From positions 1 to 25,857 of IMG/VR virus record IMGVR_UViG_3300042326_000079: DNA of 25,857 bases; one strand, written 5' to 3'. The stretch comes from a virus. A program made the translations under genes and the position numbers. The notes under the pieces are model-generated. The model had not been told where the DNA came from. It made no database searches and saw only the letters and a program-made list of their open reading frames with translations. Positions 5,989-14,841 of the stretch are shown here, piece after piece (within the stretch, counting starts at the first letter, position 1; the number at the start of each line of letters is the position of its first letter).

Positions 5989-7939
5989 ACTTGCTTGCTT
6001 CAGCTTTGTTCAAGGCTTGATTGATTCGGGCCTTGACTTTGTTGTTTTTGATCTGACTGGTAGCGGCTTTAACAAGACTCAAAACTGGCACAGGCAAGCC
6101 AGTCATTGCGCCTGTTGCACCAGCCTCTCCCAATGCAGCCATCAGCGCCATAGCGGTCCCTGAGTTGTTGATTTGGGTGCCTGGTGGGACTGTGTTGACG
6201 TATTTAACAACTTCATTCAAGTCCCTGACAATTTGGGCTTGTTGCTTGCCCAAGATGATGTCAAGACGACCATCAGCATCAAGAGCATTGATTGCATTGT
6301 TTAGCTTTGCTGTGGACACAACTGGCCGACCTTGCGAATCTGTTTGCAAGCCACTTGTCGCCACGTTCTCAAAATGCTTGATAGTTGCACCTTGCAACTC
6401 TTTCATTGCCTTTTGACCATCTTTTCCGCTGGTCAACAGAACACGGCGCAAAAAAGTGACTTCTTCAGGCGTGGCGTTCAAAATCGAGCGTTGAAACGCC
6501 TCACTTGCTGCAACCTTTGGATCGTCTTTACCCTTGACCGTGGTCAGCAAGTTTGCGACAACAGCGCGGCCTTCATATTTTCTGGCTTGCTTCTCGCGCA
6601 GTGCTCTTGCCTCGGTGTAAAGAGGGCCGGAAACATCTTTTGTTGTCTCATCAATCAAAGACTTGATGATTGCAGACTCACGCTTGTTCACAATGTCGTA
6701 GTCTGTTGATGCGCTGATTTCTCGGCGCAATTGCTCAAGTGTCTTAACGTCTGTTGGCCTTGGGACAAGGTTTCCTTGCTCGTCAATGTCAGCAATGCCA
6801 AGTTTTACAGCGTACTGTTTTGCGGTGTCTGGAATTGCGGAAGATGGCACGCCAGTGGCTTTGCTGTTCAGATAATCAAACAGTGTTGTGACAGTCTCTT
6901 GCTCTCCATACTTGAGAGTTCTTGGAGTAGTCAAATCAACTTGGGCAAGTGCTTCTGGAGACTTGTCAGCACGAGTGTAAGCTGCCGACGTCTTTGCTTT
7001 TGCACCCTGCCAGCCTTTGGACAGCGCGTCAATGACAGCATTGCCTGTTGCTGCTGGTCCAATGGCAGCCGTCTGAGCACCAGACATATCAATCAGTGCA
7101 TCAAAGTTTTGCAAAATCTGAAGGTTGTTCTCCTCTGCGCGTTGACGCAGTGGCTCACCCTGTGGGCCTCTAATCTGCTCTTTCTCAAACGCCAGTTGCG
7201 CAGCATCTCGTTCTCTTGCGCCAAGAGTCAAATCAACCTTAAACGGCAAACCTCTTGCTGTTGCCTCGCGTTGCAAACCTGCTTGCGTTGCCGCCGCACC
7301 ACCACTGGCGCGACCAGTTTGGCTCGCAGCAGGCGCTTCCATGCCCAAAGCCTCACGCACTATGCTTGGCGTGCGTTGAACGGCTTGTGCGGCCTGTCTG
7401 CTACCTTGCTGGACTGCTTGAGCACCACGCAAGCCGGTGGCTTCAATAATTGGCAGCGCTTGGCTGGTTGCTTGACCAAACATGCCAACAGGCAAAGCGC
7501 CTGGCAGCACTGGTGGAAGCGCTTGAGACAGTTCACCAAGGGCTTGAACCTGCTCTTGCCCTGCCTCTGTCCTTGGCATATATGTAAAACGCTGACCACC
7601 AGCCGCAGCGCGTTCGCTGATGGCTCTTGCTGCTTGTGGAGTTCCAAACTGCCCAGCCTGCACTTGTTCTCGCAATCCTGTAAGGCCGCCGCCAATTGTC
7701 CCAAGAAGGCCGCCAGTTGCAGCGGTTCCAAGAGTCAACGCGGTTTCACCAGCGCCAATCAAAGCGTTTACAAGGCCGCCTTGGCGCGATGGGACTGGTG
7801 TTGTTGCCTGTTGAGTTGCCGCAATGTTTTCATTGCGCTTTGCAACTTCATAGGCTTGAGCAACAGTTTCAAAGTCAGGAGTGCCCCGTTTGTCCCTGTT
7901 TTGGACAATCCAGTTTGCGTATTCTGCTGCTGCGGCCAT
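5987..7939 (-). CDS. Internal virion / DNA-ejection protein candidate
   Basis: A 650-aa protein, last gene of the late operon. Near residues 55-90 it has a long glycine-rich hydrophobic stretch (GLVNALIGAGETALTLGTAATGG...), followed by an Ala/Gln-rich helical region, a mixed middle part, and another glycine-rich hydrophobic segment near the C-terminus. Size, composition and place at the end of the tail gene block fit the internal virion proteins that podoviruses eject to extend their short tail through the envelope; no catalytic motif is visible. A very strong site (GAGGAGGT) precedes the ATG, which shares one base with the preceding stop (TAATG). Confidence 0.75.
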   Translation of the reverse strand: MAAAAEYANWIVQNRDKRGTPDFETVAQAYEVAKRNENIAATQQATTPVPSRQGGLVNALIGAGETALTLGTAATGGLLGTIGGGLTGLREQVQAGQFGTPQAARAISERAAAGGQRFTYMPRTEAGQEQVQALGELSQALPPVLPGALPVGMFGQATSQALPIIEATGLRGAQAVQQGSRQAAQAVQRTPSIVREALGMEAPAASQTGRASGGAAATQAGLQREATARGLPFKVDLTLGARERDAAQLAFEKEQIRGPQGEPLRQRAEENNLQILQNFDALIDMSGAQTAAIGPAATGNAVIDALSKGWQGAKAKTSAAYTRADKSPEALAQVDLTTPRTLKYGEQETVTTLFDYLNSKATGVPSSAIPDTAKQYAVKLGIADIDEQGNLVPRPTDVKTLEQLRREISASTDYDIVNKRESAIIKSLIDETTKDVSGPLYTEARALREKQARKYEGRAVVANLLTTVKGKDDPKVAASEAFQRSILNATPEEVTFLRRVLLTSGKDGQKAMKELQGATIKHFENVATSGLQTDSQGRPVVSTAKLNNAINALDADGRLDIILGKQQAQIVRDLNEVVKYVNTVPPGTQINNSGTAMALMAALGEAGATGAMTGLPVPVLSLVKAATSQIKNNKVKARINQALNKAEASK

Positions 7940-9489
7940 TATCTACCTCCTCGCAAAATTGCATCTGCTTGGCTCATGATGTTGGTCTGAGCCGCTGCCG
8001 GCCTTGGGTTTGCATTGGTCGGAATTTGATTAACACGAGCTTGCCTTTGTGCATCAACTCCTGTGCCAGCATATTGTGCATTTACATCTCTTGCAACACG
8101 GGTGGTGAAATCGTTAAAACTTTCACCGGGTCGAACGGTGAAGTCGCCAGCAATAAATGTTTTGCCTGCTCTTGTCAGAGTGCCGTTGTTTTGTGCAAGC
8201 CAGTCTGTTTTTGCGTTGGAGACCGCTGCATCAATATCTTGCAGTTTCGCCATGCCACGCAAGAACTGAGCAACCAACTTGGAGTCAGCCGTATTTTTTG
8301 GGAATCCTGACAAAGCCAGCTCAATGTCTTTATCAGTGGCTGGGCCTGGTGGCAGCGCTTTGATGGCTTGCGAATTGCGAACGCGTGTGTATTCTTGGCG
8401 CAATGAGGTCTCGTAGCCTTCAGCACCAATTGCCGATTTTGCAAATTCACTAAGTCGTGAAAAACTTCCGTAACCACCAAGATTCTCAATTCGATTTGCC
8501 AAATCATTCATTTGGTTGGCAGACTGCTTTGAGGTTGATGCAAGAATGGCAGAATCATTCACCAGTTTTCTGGTGTCGGCTGGCAATGTGTTGGCTTTTT
8601 CAGAAATGCTTGCAAGTTTTTCAGCCACTGTTGCAGCAGTTGTTTGGGCATTAAGATTAAGTTCTGCGGCCCGTGTGCTGATCTGGCTCTGCACGTTTTT
8701 GACGTTCCAGTTCTTTTCGTTAAGCCCAGCCTGTTGCAGACGTTCTGCAAACAAAGCTGCAACTGTTGCTGTCTCTGCATCTGCTGCGGCTTTCAATGCT
8801 GCCGCCTGCTCTGCTGGACCAGCAAATCTTGCCTTTTGTTGGGCTGAAATTGCGTCAGCAGCAGCTTTTTCAGCCTTTGCCATTTCTTCATTGACTTTAG
8901 ACGCGTTAAGCAGAGCTTGCTGTCCAGCAGCACCTAACGCCATCAACTGAGGAGCAACTCGATTGATGTCATACGATGGCGCAGTCATTCCAGCACCAAC
9001 TTGCTGGCCCATGATGTCCTCACCATAAACTTCTTGGCCAGGCCTAAACGCGCCCTGAGCAATGCTTTGAGCTGCAAGTGTTTGCTGTCGCGCCAACTGT
9101 GCGTCTTGGCGTTTTTGCATTTCATCTTGACGAACAAGTGCCTGCTGGCGGGCTTTGTCAGCTTCCATTGTCAACATCAAAACACCTTGACCATCACCAA
9201 TTTGGCGCAGCATCTCAATGCCACGATCAAATGTTCCAAGATCGTTAGGGTTGAGCTGGCTTGCGATCTGCTGACGTGCGCTGATGCGCTGCAACTCAGG
9301 GTCTTGTCCACCAAGAGCGCCGCCGATTGCGCCAGCCAAACCATAAGCACCACGGCCAATGGCGTAATTTGCCTGTTGAAATGGATCAAGCCTAGCAAAT
9401 TGCATTGCCTGCGCATCAGCGCGTTCTTGCTGTTGCTGTTGGTACATCTGTGGCGTAACGCCGAACAGAGATTGGACGATTTCTGCCAT
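7939..9489 (-). CDS. Internal virion protein candidate
   Basis: A 516-aa, Ala/Gln-rich, largely helical protein. The N-terminus has a Gln run (MYQQQQQ) and a glycine-rich hydrophobic patch (AYGLAGAIGGALGG) near residues 48-61; the middle is coiled-coil-like. The C-terminal third carries KALPPGPATDKDIELALSGFP and FLRGMAKLQ, a signature I recall from virion proteins of several podoviruses. It is preceded by AAGGAG and followed immediately by the 650-aa ejection-protein candidate, so the two may work together in DNA delivery. No enzymatic domain is visible. Confidence 0.75.
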   Translation of the reverse strand: MAEIVQSLFGVTPQMYQQQQQERADAQAMQFARLDPFQQANYAIGRGAYGLAGAIGGALGGQDPELQRISARQQIASQLNPNDLGTFDRGIEMLRQIGDGQGVLMLTMEADKARQQALVRQDEMQKRQDAQLARQQTLAAQSIAQGAFRPGQEVYGEDIMGQQVGAGMTAPSYDINRVAPQLMALGAAGQQALLNASKVNEEMAKAEKAAADAISAQQKARFAGPAEQAAALKAAADAETATVAALFAERLQQAGLNEKNWNVKNVQSQISTRAAELNLNAQTTAATVAEKLASISEKANTLPADTRKLVNDSAILASTSKQSANQMNDLANRIENLGGYGSFSRLSEFAKSAIGAEGYETSLRQEYTRVRNSQAIKALPPGPATDKDIELALSGFPKNTADSKLVAQFLRGMAKLQDIDAAVSNAKTDWLAQNNGTLTRAGKTFIAGDFTVRPGESFNDFTTRVARDVNAQYAGTGVDAQRQARVNQIPTNANPRPAAAQTNIMSQADAILRGGR

Positions 9490-9499
9490 GTCTTACTCC

Positions 9500-10639
9500 T
9501 TAGATGAACGCGCCGATGTCTTGATTGCCGTAGGCAAATCCAGTTCCAAAACCAGAGCCGCCAAGGCCAGTCTGCGAAAATGCAGCTCGTCCTCCACCAC
9601 CAAACAAATTGCCTAAACCAGACGCCAAGGCAGGGTTTTGACTCAGACCCGTCAGCGCTGTGGCAAACGGGTTGTAAGCATCTGCGCGGGCCTGCGTAGC
9701 CGCAGCAGCATTGCCGCCCATAAGCAGTGCATTTGCGCCTGCGGTGCTCTGGCCCTTTGCGCCGATGTCAATGCCCAATTGCAAAGGCTGCTGGCCCAAA
9801 CTCTCCAATTGCCTTGTTTGCTGGAGATAAGCCTCATACGGACCCAAAGCCGCAGTCTGGCCACCGTAACCTTGCGTAAGCAGGTTGCCACCAGTGCCGA
9901 ACAGACCAGCACCAAAGGCCGTCTGCTGCTGACCGGCTTGCATGGCTTGCGCGGCCAGCGCAGCGTCTTGCTGGGCCAAAGCGTTGTAGTACGCCTCCAT
10001 CTCAGGGTTGGCAGCGCCGAGGCCCGCAGCACCACTTGGGCGCTCGCCTGTGGCTCCAACGGACAGACCGCCACGGCCAGTCTGGAACAGACGGTTCTGG
10101 AGCTGCGCAAACTCACGCTCACGACTTGGGGCCAGCAAGTTCTGCTGCCCAGCCATGTATTGCTGCGCGGCCTGTTCAGGCGACTGGGCCAGGTACTGCT
10201 GACCAAGGCCAAACAGACCCTGCGCTGCGCCTTGCAGGGGCGCAAACTGTTGCTGGGCCATTTCGGCTTGGCCCAGCCCGCCGCCTGCCAGACCTAAGAA
10301 ACGCTCCTGCATGGCCCGAAGTTGCGGGTCCAGCTCGTAACCCGCGCCGACCACGCGGCCTTCGTTTCTCATTCGGGTATCGTAGTTTGCTTTCGCAGCA
10401 GCAAAATCTTCAGGTGTTGCAAAATCCGTTGCAACTGGCTCGGTAAGGCCAGGCACACCAAACTGAAAGTTTGACCGACCGAAGCGCGTCGTAATGCCTA
10501 CCGGGCGAAACCGCGCCTCATTGGCCGCGATTTGCGCCGCCTCACGTTGTGCATCGGCTTGAGTTTGCGCGGCTCTACGGGCTGACCTGCCACCAAGCAA
10601 ACCCCCGACAAGACTTGCGCCTGCTGCAATAAATGGCAT
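9500..10639 (-). CDS. Internal virion protein candidate, Gly/Ala/Gln-rich
   Basis: A 379-aa protein beginning with a short hydrophobic glycine-rich segment (AAGASLVGGLLGG), then an alanine-rich basic helix (RSARRAAQTQADAQREAAQ). Much of the rest consists of Gln/Ala/Gly-rich stretches, and the C-terminus is very glycine-rich. The open frame continues to a TTG at 10651, but the ATG at 10639 follows GGAG and sits one base after the cupin stop, so it is preferred. Composition and location suggest an internal virion or ejection protein, the first of three in a row. Assignment rests on context. Confidence 0.72.
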   Translation of the reverse strand: MPFIAAGASLVGGLLGGRSARRAAQTQADAQREAAQIAANEARFRPVGITTRFGRSNFQFGVPGLTEPVATDFATPEDFAAAKANYDTRMRNEGRVVGAGYELDPQLRAMQERFLGLAGGGLGQAEMAQQQFAPLQGAAQGLFGLGQQYLAQSPEQAAQQYMAGQQNLLAPSREREFAQLQNRLFQTGRGGLSVGATGERPSGAAGLGAANPEMEAYYNALAQQDAALAAQAMQAGQQQTAFGAGLFGTGGNLLTQGYGGQTAALGPYEAYLQQTRQLESLGQQPLQLGIDIGAKGQSTAGANALLMGGNAAAATQARADAYNPFATALTGLSQNPALASGLGNLFGGGGRAAFSQTGLGGSGFGTGFAYGNQDIGAFI

Positions 10640-10640
10640 A

Positions 10641-10934
10641 TCAAACTCCAATCAAAACATCATCCACCTTTGACGGGTCTTTCTCGTCGGTGGCGTGAAT
10701 ACAAAACCAAACGCAATCCGTGATCGCCTTGACGCCGTGCGTCAGCCCAGCCTTGATCTCAATACAAGCTGGCGCTTCAATAACTTCTACATCTTCACCT
10801 TTCAGCACTGCAACCTTGCCCTTGGCAAGGATCGACAAGTGGCTGAATTCATGCGTGTGCTTCAGGATGGCTGTGCCCGCGCTGAATTGCGCTTCTTTGG
10901 CATACAGACCATCGCTGAAGTGATGCGAGATCAT
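10641..10934 (-). CDS. Small cupin-fold protein
   Basis: A 97-aa single-domain cupin. The first motif has KHTHEFSH (His26, His28 and possibly His32 as metal ligands), then a glycine-containing turn (LAKGKVAVL), and the second motif has the pattern IKAGLTHGVKA with His66. Cupins bind metal ions and small ligands or act as enzymes; the substrate here is unknown. It sits between a tail fibre and the internal virion genes and shares an ATGA with the fibre stop. A virion-bound or fibre-modifying role is possible but unproven. Confidence 0.8.
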   Translation of the reverse strand: MISHHFSDGLYAKEAQFSAGTAILKHTHEFSHLSILAKGKVAVLKGEDVEVIEAPACIEIKAGLTHGVKAITDCVWFCIHATDEKDPSKVDDVLIGV

Positions 10935-11788
10935 GCAGCCTCAAGCGCCTCAATACGGGCAATCGCTTCTTGCAAAGCAGCAGTCAACAAAGGGACCAGC
11001 ATGGACGCGTCCACGCCTTGGTATTTTGGATTGCCGTTTGCGTCAACCGCATCTTTTTCGCCGAACACGGCATCGTCAACCACAGTCTTGAGTTCGTGAG
11101 CGATAAAGCCGTCTGCCACACCTTGCTCAGGTGCAGAAATCCAAGTGAAGTTTCGCGGCTGGAGTTGCTTGAGGCGAGTGACAGCGTTTGCCAGAGGCAC
11201 GATGTTGGTTTTTAGGCGGTAGTCTGAAGAGGTGTTGTACGCGGTATTGGTGCCGTTGGTCGAGATTGATCCAACTGCTGTTGCACCGGCGCCTGGGCCA
11301 GTGGCTACGCCGTAACCAAACAGCGTGAGGGCTGTGCTGGTCGTGTCTGTTGCAAAGGCAGCGCCTTCGTTAGCGCCGTTATTTTGAAACGCAAAGCCAC
11401 CGATACCCGCTGACGACGATGCGGGTTTTGCATACCCGCAGAAATTACCGCTAACAGTGGTAGCGCCAAACGACGCGCCTGCGCCCGAGGTGGTGAATCT
11501 AGCCTGACCAGAAAACGTCTTTTGACCAGAGATGGTCTGCGTATCGGTCGTGGTCACGATGCCCGCACCAGTCAAACTTGAAGACCCAGTGCCGCCGTTG
11601 GCAACTGCAAGGGTGCCTGTTACGCTGCTTGCTGGTAGGCTGCTTGCAGAGTCATACTTTGTCGCAACCGCAGTCGCAATGTTGTTGAACTCCGTGTCAA
11701 TCTCGGTGCCCTTAACGACTTTGTTGGCGTCGCCAGTTGTCAGCGCGTCCTTGGCCGCAAAGTTGACTGTTTTCGTGTAGTTTGACAT
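10931..11788 (-). CDS. Tail fibre with S74 peptidase/chaperone C-terminus
   Basis: A 285-aa fibre protein. The N-terminus (NFAAKDALTTGDANKVVKGTE) resembles phage fibre attachment domains, the middle is Ser/Thr/Gly-rich low-complexity beta structure (ANGGTGSSS), and the last ~98 residues are an intramolecular chaperone of the peptidase S74 type, starting at SDYRLK: Ser188 and Lys193 match the Ser/Lys spacing of known autocleaving members. The domain ends in the typical helix LLTAALQEAIARIEALE. In this family the chaperone drives trimer folding and then cuts itself off. AAGGAG precedes the start. Confidence 0.88.
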   Translation of the reverse strand: MSNYTKTVNFAAKDALTTGDANKVVKGTEIDTEFNNIATAVATKYDSASSLPASSVTGTLAVANGGTGSSSLTGAGIVTTTDTQTISGQKTFSGQARFTTSGAGASFGATTVSGNFCGYAKPASSSAGIGGFAFQNNGANEGAAFATDTTSTALTLFGYGVATGPGAGATAVGSISTNGTNTAYNTSSDYRLKTNIVPLANAVTRLKQLQPRNFTWISAPEQGVADGFIAHELKTVVDDAVFGEKDAVDANGNPKYQGVDASMLVPLLTAALQEAIARIEALEAA

Positions 11789-11797
11789 GGTTGCTCC

Positions 11798-13432
11798 TTA
11801 TGCAAGTTTGCCAGTTTTGGTTTGGATTTCGATCTTTTGGAATGAAATCGGAAACCCGTTGATGTCGATCTCAAAACCTGTTTGGATGATTTTACCTGCC
11901 CCGTTGCCGTATGCAGTCAATTCTTGCAAGCTGATGCCCGCTGCGTACTCAGCAATGTTGTATTCGCCAACGCCGTACTCAGACACGGCTTGCGCGGGAA
12001 TAGAAACTGTTTGCGATTGGTAGCTGGCTGAAAAATCGTAGCCCCAAAACACGGATATTGCTTGGTTGCTGCCGCCTACGACAAGCACCTTGATCTTCTT
12101 GATGATCGAGGTCAACCCGTCTTTACCCAGGTCAGCGTTGTTCGTGTAGTACTCCATGCGGTACGACGAACCGCCGTCTTGATAGCCGGTGTATTTGGTC
12201 ACAAAGCCGGTTTGGCCGATGAGCAGATCGCCGTTGCGACGAGCGCAAAAACTGCGCGGCGCAATGTTGTCCCATATCGTCACGCGGTAAGAGCCGTCTT
12301 CCAAAGTTGTCTTTGTGTCAAAGCAAAACACCTTACCCGAGGATGGGCAAGTTAACAGGTAAAAACCATTCTGCTCAGAATAGACGGACCTCAACTGCGT
12401 GTCTGACTCACTTGCGATTGTGGCCAGAAAATCGTTTCTGATGTTCTTCGACAAGTCGCCCAGCGGCGCAGACTTTTCTTGCACTGTTCGCAAAACCGAA
12501 CGCAAGCCGCTGCCGCTTAGAAAAACGACATCTTTACCTGTGTTTTGAATCGTGTCCCGCGCTATACAGCCGACACTTGATATCGTATCGGCAAGCGACA
12601 TGGTTGCTGGCGTCGTGGCGTTTGCGTAGACCAAGATTTGCCGTCTGCCGAAGATGAACAAAAATCCATTGTGCGCCGCCAAGCCTGTGATCTCATCCGC
12701 GCCATTAGACCAGACGCGGGAGACGTCGAGCGAACCTGCGGTGCCGGTAGACCAGACATGGCCGGACAACAAATCACTGAACGACACGGTTGTGTTGTTG
12801 GTGGTTGTGTTGGCTGCCCAGATACGGCCATACGCAGAGATCGCCACGTTTGCGTTTGGTACAGTTCCGACGTAGCCTGTCTTTTCGGAAACGCGGCGGA
12901 AAGTCGTGGTGGACACCGCAGGGTCGTAAATGATCGGGTCGTTATCTATCTGGAAAAAATACACGACGCCGTTAAGGCTTGCAGCTTGCCAGTTGCCTGC
13001 GTTGAACACTGGCGCAGTTCCGCCGCCGCCGTAGGTCAATTCAACAACAGTGCCCAGCCCAGCAACGCCGGATGTGTATTCGGCAAGAGGCACTGCGTTA
13101 GAGCCGTATTCGGCGATGTTGTATTCGGCCACAGCGCCTGCTGTCGCCAAACCCAGTTTGAAAAGTTTGCCGTTGCCAAAAAACAATACGGTAAGCGTGC
13201 CGTTTGTCTCAATCAACTCATGGATAACTGTGACTTGATTCGAGCCTAGCGCGCCGCTGGTTGTGTTGACGTTTTGGTAGCCTTGCCGAGCGCCAACGCG
13301 GCCAAACTTGTCGATTACGCAATTTAATGCGACGCCAGCAAACCCGTTCGATATTTCTAGCGACGGGTCTTGCGTGTTCAGCCCCAGAAAACCTGGCGCT
13401 GATACGCTGTTGACAGTAAGCTGCTTGCTCAT
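11798..13432 (-). CDS. Tail nozzle (stabilisation) protein candidate
   Basis: A 544-aa beta-rich protein with the size and position expected for the podovirus tail nozzle (P22 gp10-like or T7 gp12-like), directly after the tail adaptor candidate. It starts with LNTQDPSLEISNGFA and contains NGFLFIFGRRQILVYA near the middle, a type of segment common in nozzle beta-propellers. Two copies of an EYNIAEY element occur, around residues 103-109 and 490-496. The start forms an ATGA overlap with the adaptor gene. The exact class cannot be fixed without structure comparison. Confidence 0.75.
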   Translation of the reverse strand: MSKQLTVNSVSAPGFLGLNTQDPSLEISNGFAGVALNCVIDKFGRVGARQGYQNVNTTSGALGSNQVTVIHELIETNGTLTVLFFGNGKLFKLGLATAGAVAEYNIAEYGSNAVPLAEYTSGVAGLGTVVELTYGGGGTAPVFNAGNWQAASLNGVVYFFQIDNDPIIYDPAVSTTTFRRVSEKTGYVGTVPNANVAISAYGRIWAANTTTNNTTVSFSDLLSGHVWSTGTAGSLDVSRVWSNGADEITGLAAHNGFLFIFGRRQILVYANATTPATMSLADTISSVGCIARDTIQNTGKDVVFLSGSGLRSVLRTVQEKSAPLGDLSKNIRNDFLATIASESDTQLRSVYSEQNGFYLLTCPSSGKVFCFDTKTTLEDGSYRVTIWDNIAPRSFCARRNGDLLIGQTGFVTKYTGYQDGGSSYRMEYYTNNADLGKDGLTSIIKKIKVLVVGGSNQAISVFWGYDFSASYQSQTVSIPAQAVSEYGVGEYNIAEYAAGISLQELTAYGNGAGKIIQTGFEIDINGFPISFQKIEIQTKTGKLA

Positions 13433-14076
13433 ATCGCAACAAATTCCTGATTTTCTGGATAGCGTGTGCTTTCCAACGCGATGTAGTCGGCCAACATTGT
13501 CCGATACAGTTGGTAGGCTTCCGACGAACTCAACCCCCCGTCTTCGCCGCGCTCGACTAAAGCCCTAGCGTAGGCATTTTGCACCACCAACACGTCGGGG
13601 ACCAACACTGCGGTTGAATCTGATGCCAGTGTGGCTTGGGGTACTGTCAGTGAAAACAACAGGTTGTAGACGTTATCTGGCCGGGCGTGCAGCACCACTT
13701 TGGTGTCGCCGTTGCCGTCCACACCATCAAAAGCATAATATTCGGGGATGCCGGTGACGGTCGGCACAAAGTTCTGAAAACGGTTCATCTGCACAAAACT
13801 GATGTTTTGCAGTCCAACATTCGCTGTCGTGTTGATGGCGTCCATTACCTGAAATTTCTGACCAGCACCAGTCAGCGAATAGATATATGTTCCAGAAGTT
13901 GTGACCACAGTCACATTTTGGCCCAAAACATTCCAGCCGTAGGCGTCTTCAATCTGGCGTTTAGCGTCGTTGACGAATCGGCCAATTAAAGTCGAGTACG
14001 AATTGAGGGCGACAGTGCTCACCGTTGGCTCGCGCAAACGGATCAGCACATCATTTACAAGTTCTAAAAAAGTCAT
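13429..14076 (-). CDS. Tail adaptor (head-to-tail connector) candidate
   Basis: A 215-aa protein. The N-terminal part (FLELVNDVLIRLREPTVST...IGRFVNDAKRQIEDAYGWNVL) matches the helical start typical of podovirus adaptors (T7 gp11 / P22 gp4 type), followed by a beta-rich middle and a C-terminal helix (NAYARALVERGEDGG...YRTMLADYIALE). It would form the ring between portal and nozzle. ATGA overlaps join it to the genes on both sides. Confidence 0.82.
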   Translation of the reverse strand: MTFLELVNDVLIRLREPTVSTVALNSYSTLIGRFVNDAKRQIEDAYGWNVLGQNVTVVTTSGTYIYSLTGAGQKFQVMDAINTTANVGLQNISFVQMNRFQNFVPTVTGIPEYYAFDGVDGNGDTKVVLHARPDNVYNLLFSLTVPQATLASDSTAVLVPDVLVVQNAYARALVERGEDGGLSSSEAYQLYRTMLADYIALESTRYPENQEFVAI

Positions 14077-14408
14077 AATCTGGTCAGCCCTTCGAGTTCG
14101 ATTGTTGCGATCACTGTAAATGTAGACCCTGACTCACTTGTGGCCTTCAGAATATCGCCCTCTTCTAGCACCATGTATGACTCGCCAAAATCGAAATTTG
14201 TCGTCAATGACGTGACCTGCTGCTGGTAGCTGATGGAGTAGGTAGTCGATGCGGATGTGTCTGTCCAGTCAAGCGAAATGAACTTGTTGCTGCCTGTTTT
14301 GTTGACAGCGCGGATCAGTACAATTTTCGCGTAGTAACCTATCGGGCAAGTAAACACCGATGTCAGCGTGTTTGCCGTAAGGTTGGCTGCGACAGACAGT
14401 GCTCTCAT
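14073..14408 (-). CDS. Small beta-rich virion protein
   Basis: A 111-aa protein, beta-rich and Thr/Ser-rich, lacking cysteine clusters or catalytic motifs. It sits between the lysine-rich gene cluster and the tail adaptor and is joined by ATGA to its neighbours. Similar ~110-aa beta proteins occur among podovirus head-tail genes; it may be a decoration or joining protein, judged from place only. Confidence 0.7.
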   Translation of the reverse strand: MRALSVAANLTANTLTSVFTCPIGYYAKIVLIRAVNKTGSNKFISLDWTDTSASTTYSISYQQQVTSLTTNFDFGESYMVLEEGDILKATSESGSTFTVIATIELEGLTRL

Positions 14409-14698
14409 TTCTTATTCCTCGCTGAGATCGCCTTGGCTTTTGCTTTGGCGTCCTCTTTGGATGACGCGCCCCAAGCCTTCAAAGACAAGAGCAGCCGGGT
14501 GGGCTTGCCGTCTTTCATCTCAGGTCCAGGCATATTGCCCATGCGTGCTAAGAAGGAGGCCCTACGAGGGTTGTCGCCCGACTTCACGGGGGCTTTAAGA
14601 TCACCCCCGGTTGACGCATTATAAGACGCCCGGCCCTTGGCGTTCAAGCCCCCAGTCTTGGATTGTCCTTCTTTGCGTTGCCAGGCAGGCGTTTTCAT
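14405..14698 (-). CDS. DUF6321-like basic protein
   Basis: A 97-aa basic protein. The pattern TPAWQRKEGQ, GGLNAKGRASYN, SGDNPRRASFLARMGNMPGP and LLLSLKAWGASSKEDAKAKAKA is one I recall as DUF6321, found in many phages near virion genes. Lys/Arg are abundant and the C-terminus ends in RNKK. It is the third of three consecutive small basic genes joined by ATGA overlaps. Its function is unknown; a DNA-associated or capsid-associated role fits the charge. Confidence 0.82.
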   Translation of the reverse strand: MKTPAWQRKEGQSKTGGLNAKGRASYNASTGGDLKAPVKSGDNPRRASFLARMGNMPGPEMKDGKPTRLLLSLKAWGASSKEDAKAKAKAISARNKK

Positions 14699-14710
14699 TT
14701 TTTCTTCGCC
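14695..14710 (-). repeat. Direct repeat copy 2: A6-TGA junction
   Basis: On the - strand the 16 bases GGCGAAGAAAAAATGA end the 48-aa gene and contain the ATG of the DUF6321-like gene. Identical to the copy at 14838-14853. The zero-frame codons are AAG AAA AAA TGA, and a one-base backward slip on the A-run would read straight into the downstream gene. Confidence 0.85.
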
Positions 14711-14841
14711 GTCTTAGCCGCAGCCTTGAAGGCCGCAGCGGTTGGAGCACCCTTGGTGCCGGGTTTGCGCATCTTTTCGCCAGAACCCGCTTTGATGCGC
14801 TCTTTCTTGGCTGCGATGTTGGCGTAGAGACCGGGCTTCAT
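14695..14841 (-). CDS. 48-aa lysine-rich phage protein
   Basis: A tiny, strongly basic protein (KPGLYANIAAKKERIKAG near the start, KPGTKGAPTAAAFKAAAKTAKKK at the end). I recall close relatives in many phages among head genes, with no known function. The stop is reached through GAAG-A6-TGA, identical in 16 bases to the end of the gene upstream, and overlaps the next ATG as ATGA. No ribosome binding site of its own is evident, so re-initiation after the upstream gene is likely. Confidence 0.8.
   Translation of the reverse strand: MKPGLYANIAAKKERIKAGSGEKMRKPGTKGAPTAAAFKAAAKTAKKK

Noticed and set aside
6731-7990. 419-codon open frame on the + strand opposite the internal virion genes
   Set aside because: It is rich in Cys, Trp and Leu, lacks a ribosome binding site, and mirrors the Ala/Gln codons of the real - strand gene, so it is an antisense shadow.
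14576-14610. GGGGG...CCCCC inverted repeat in the DUF6321-like gene
   Set aside because: It lies inside coding sequence and no T-run follows on either strand, so it is not called a terminator.
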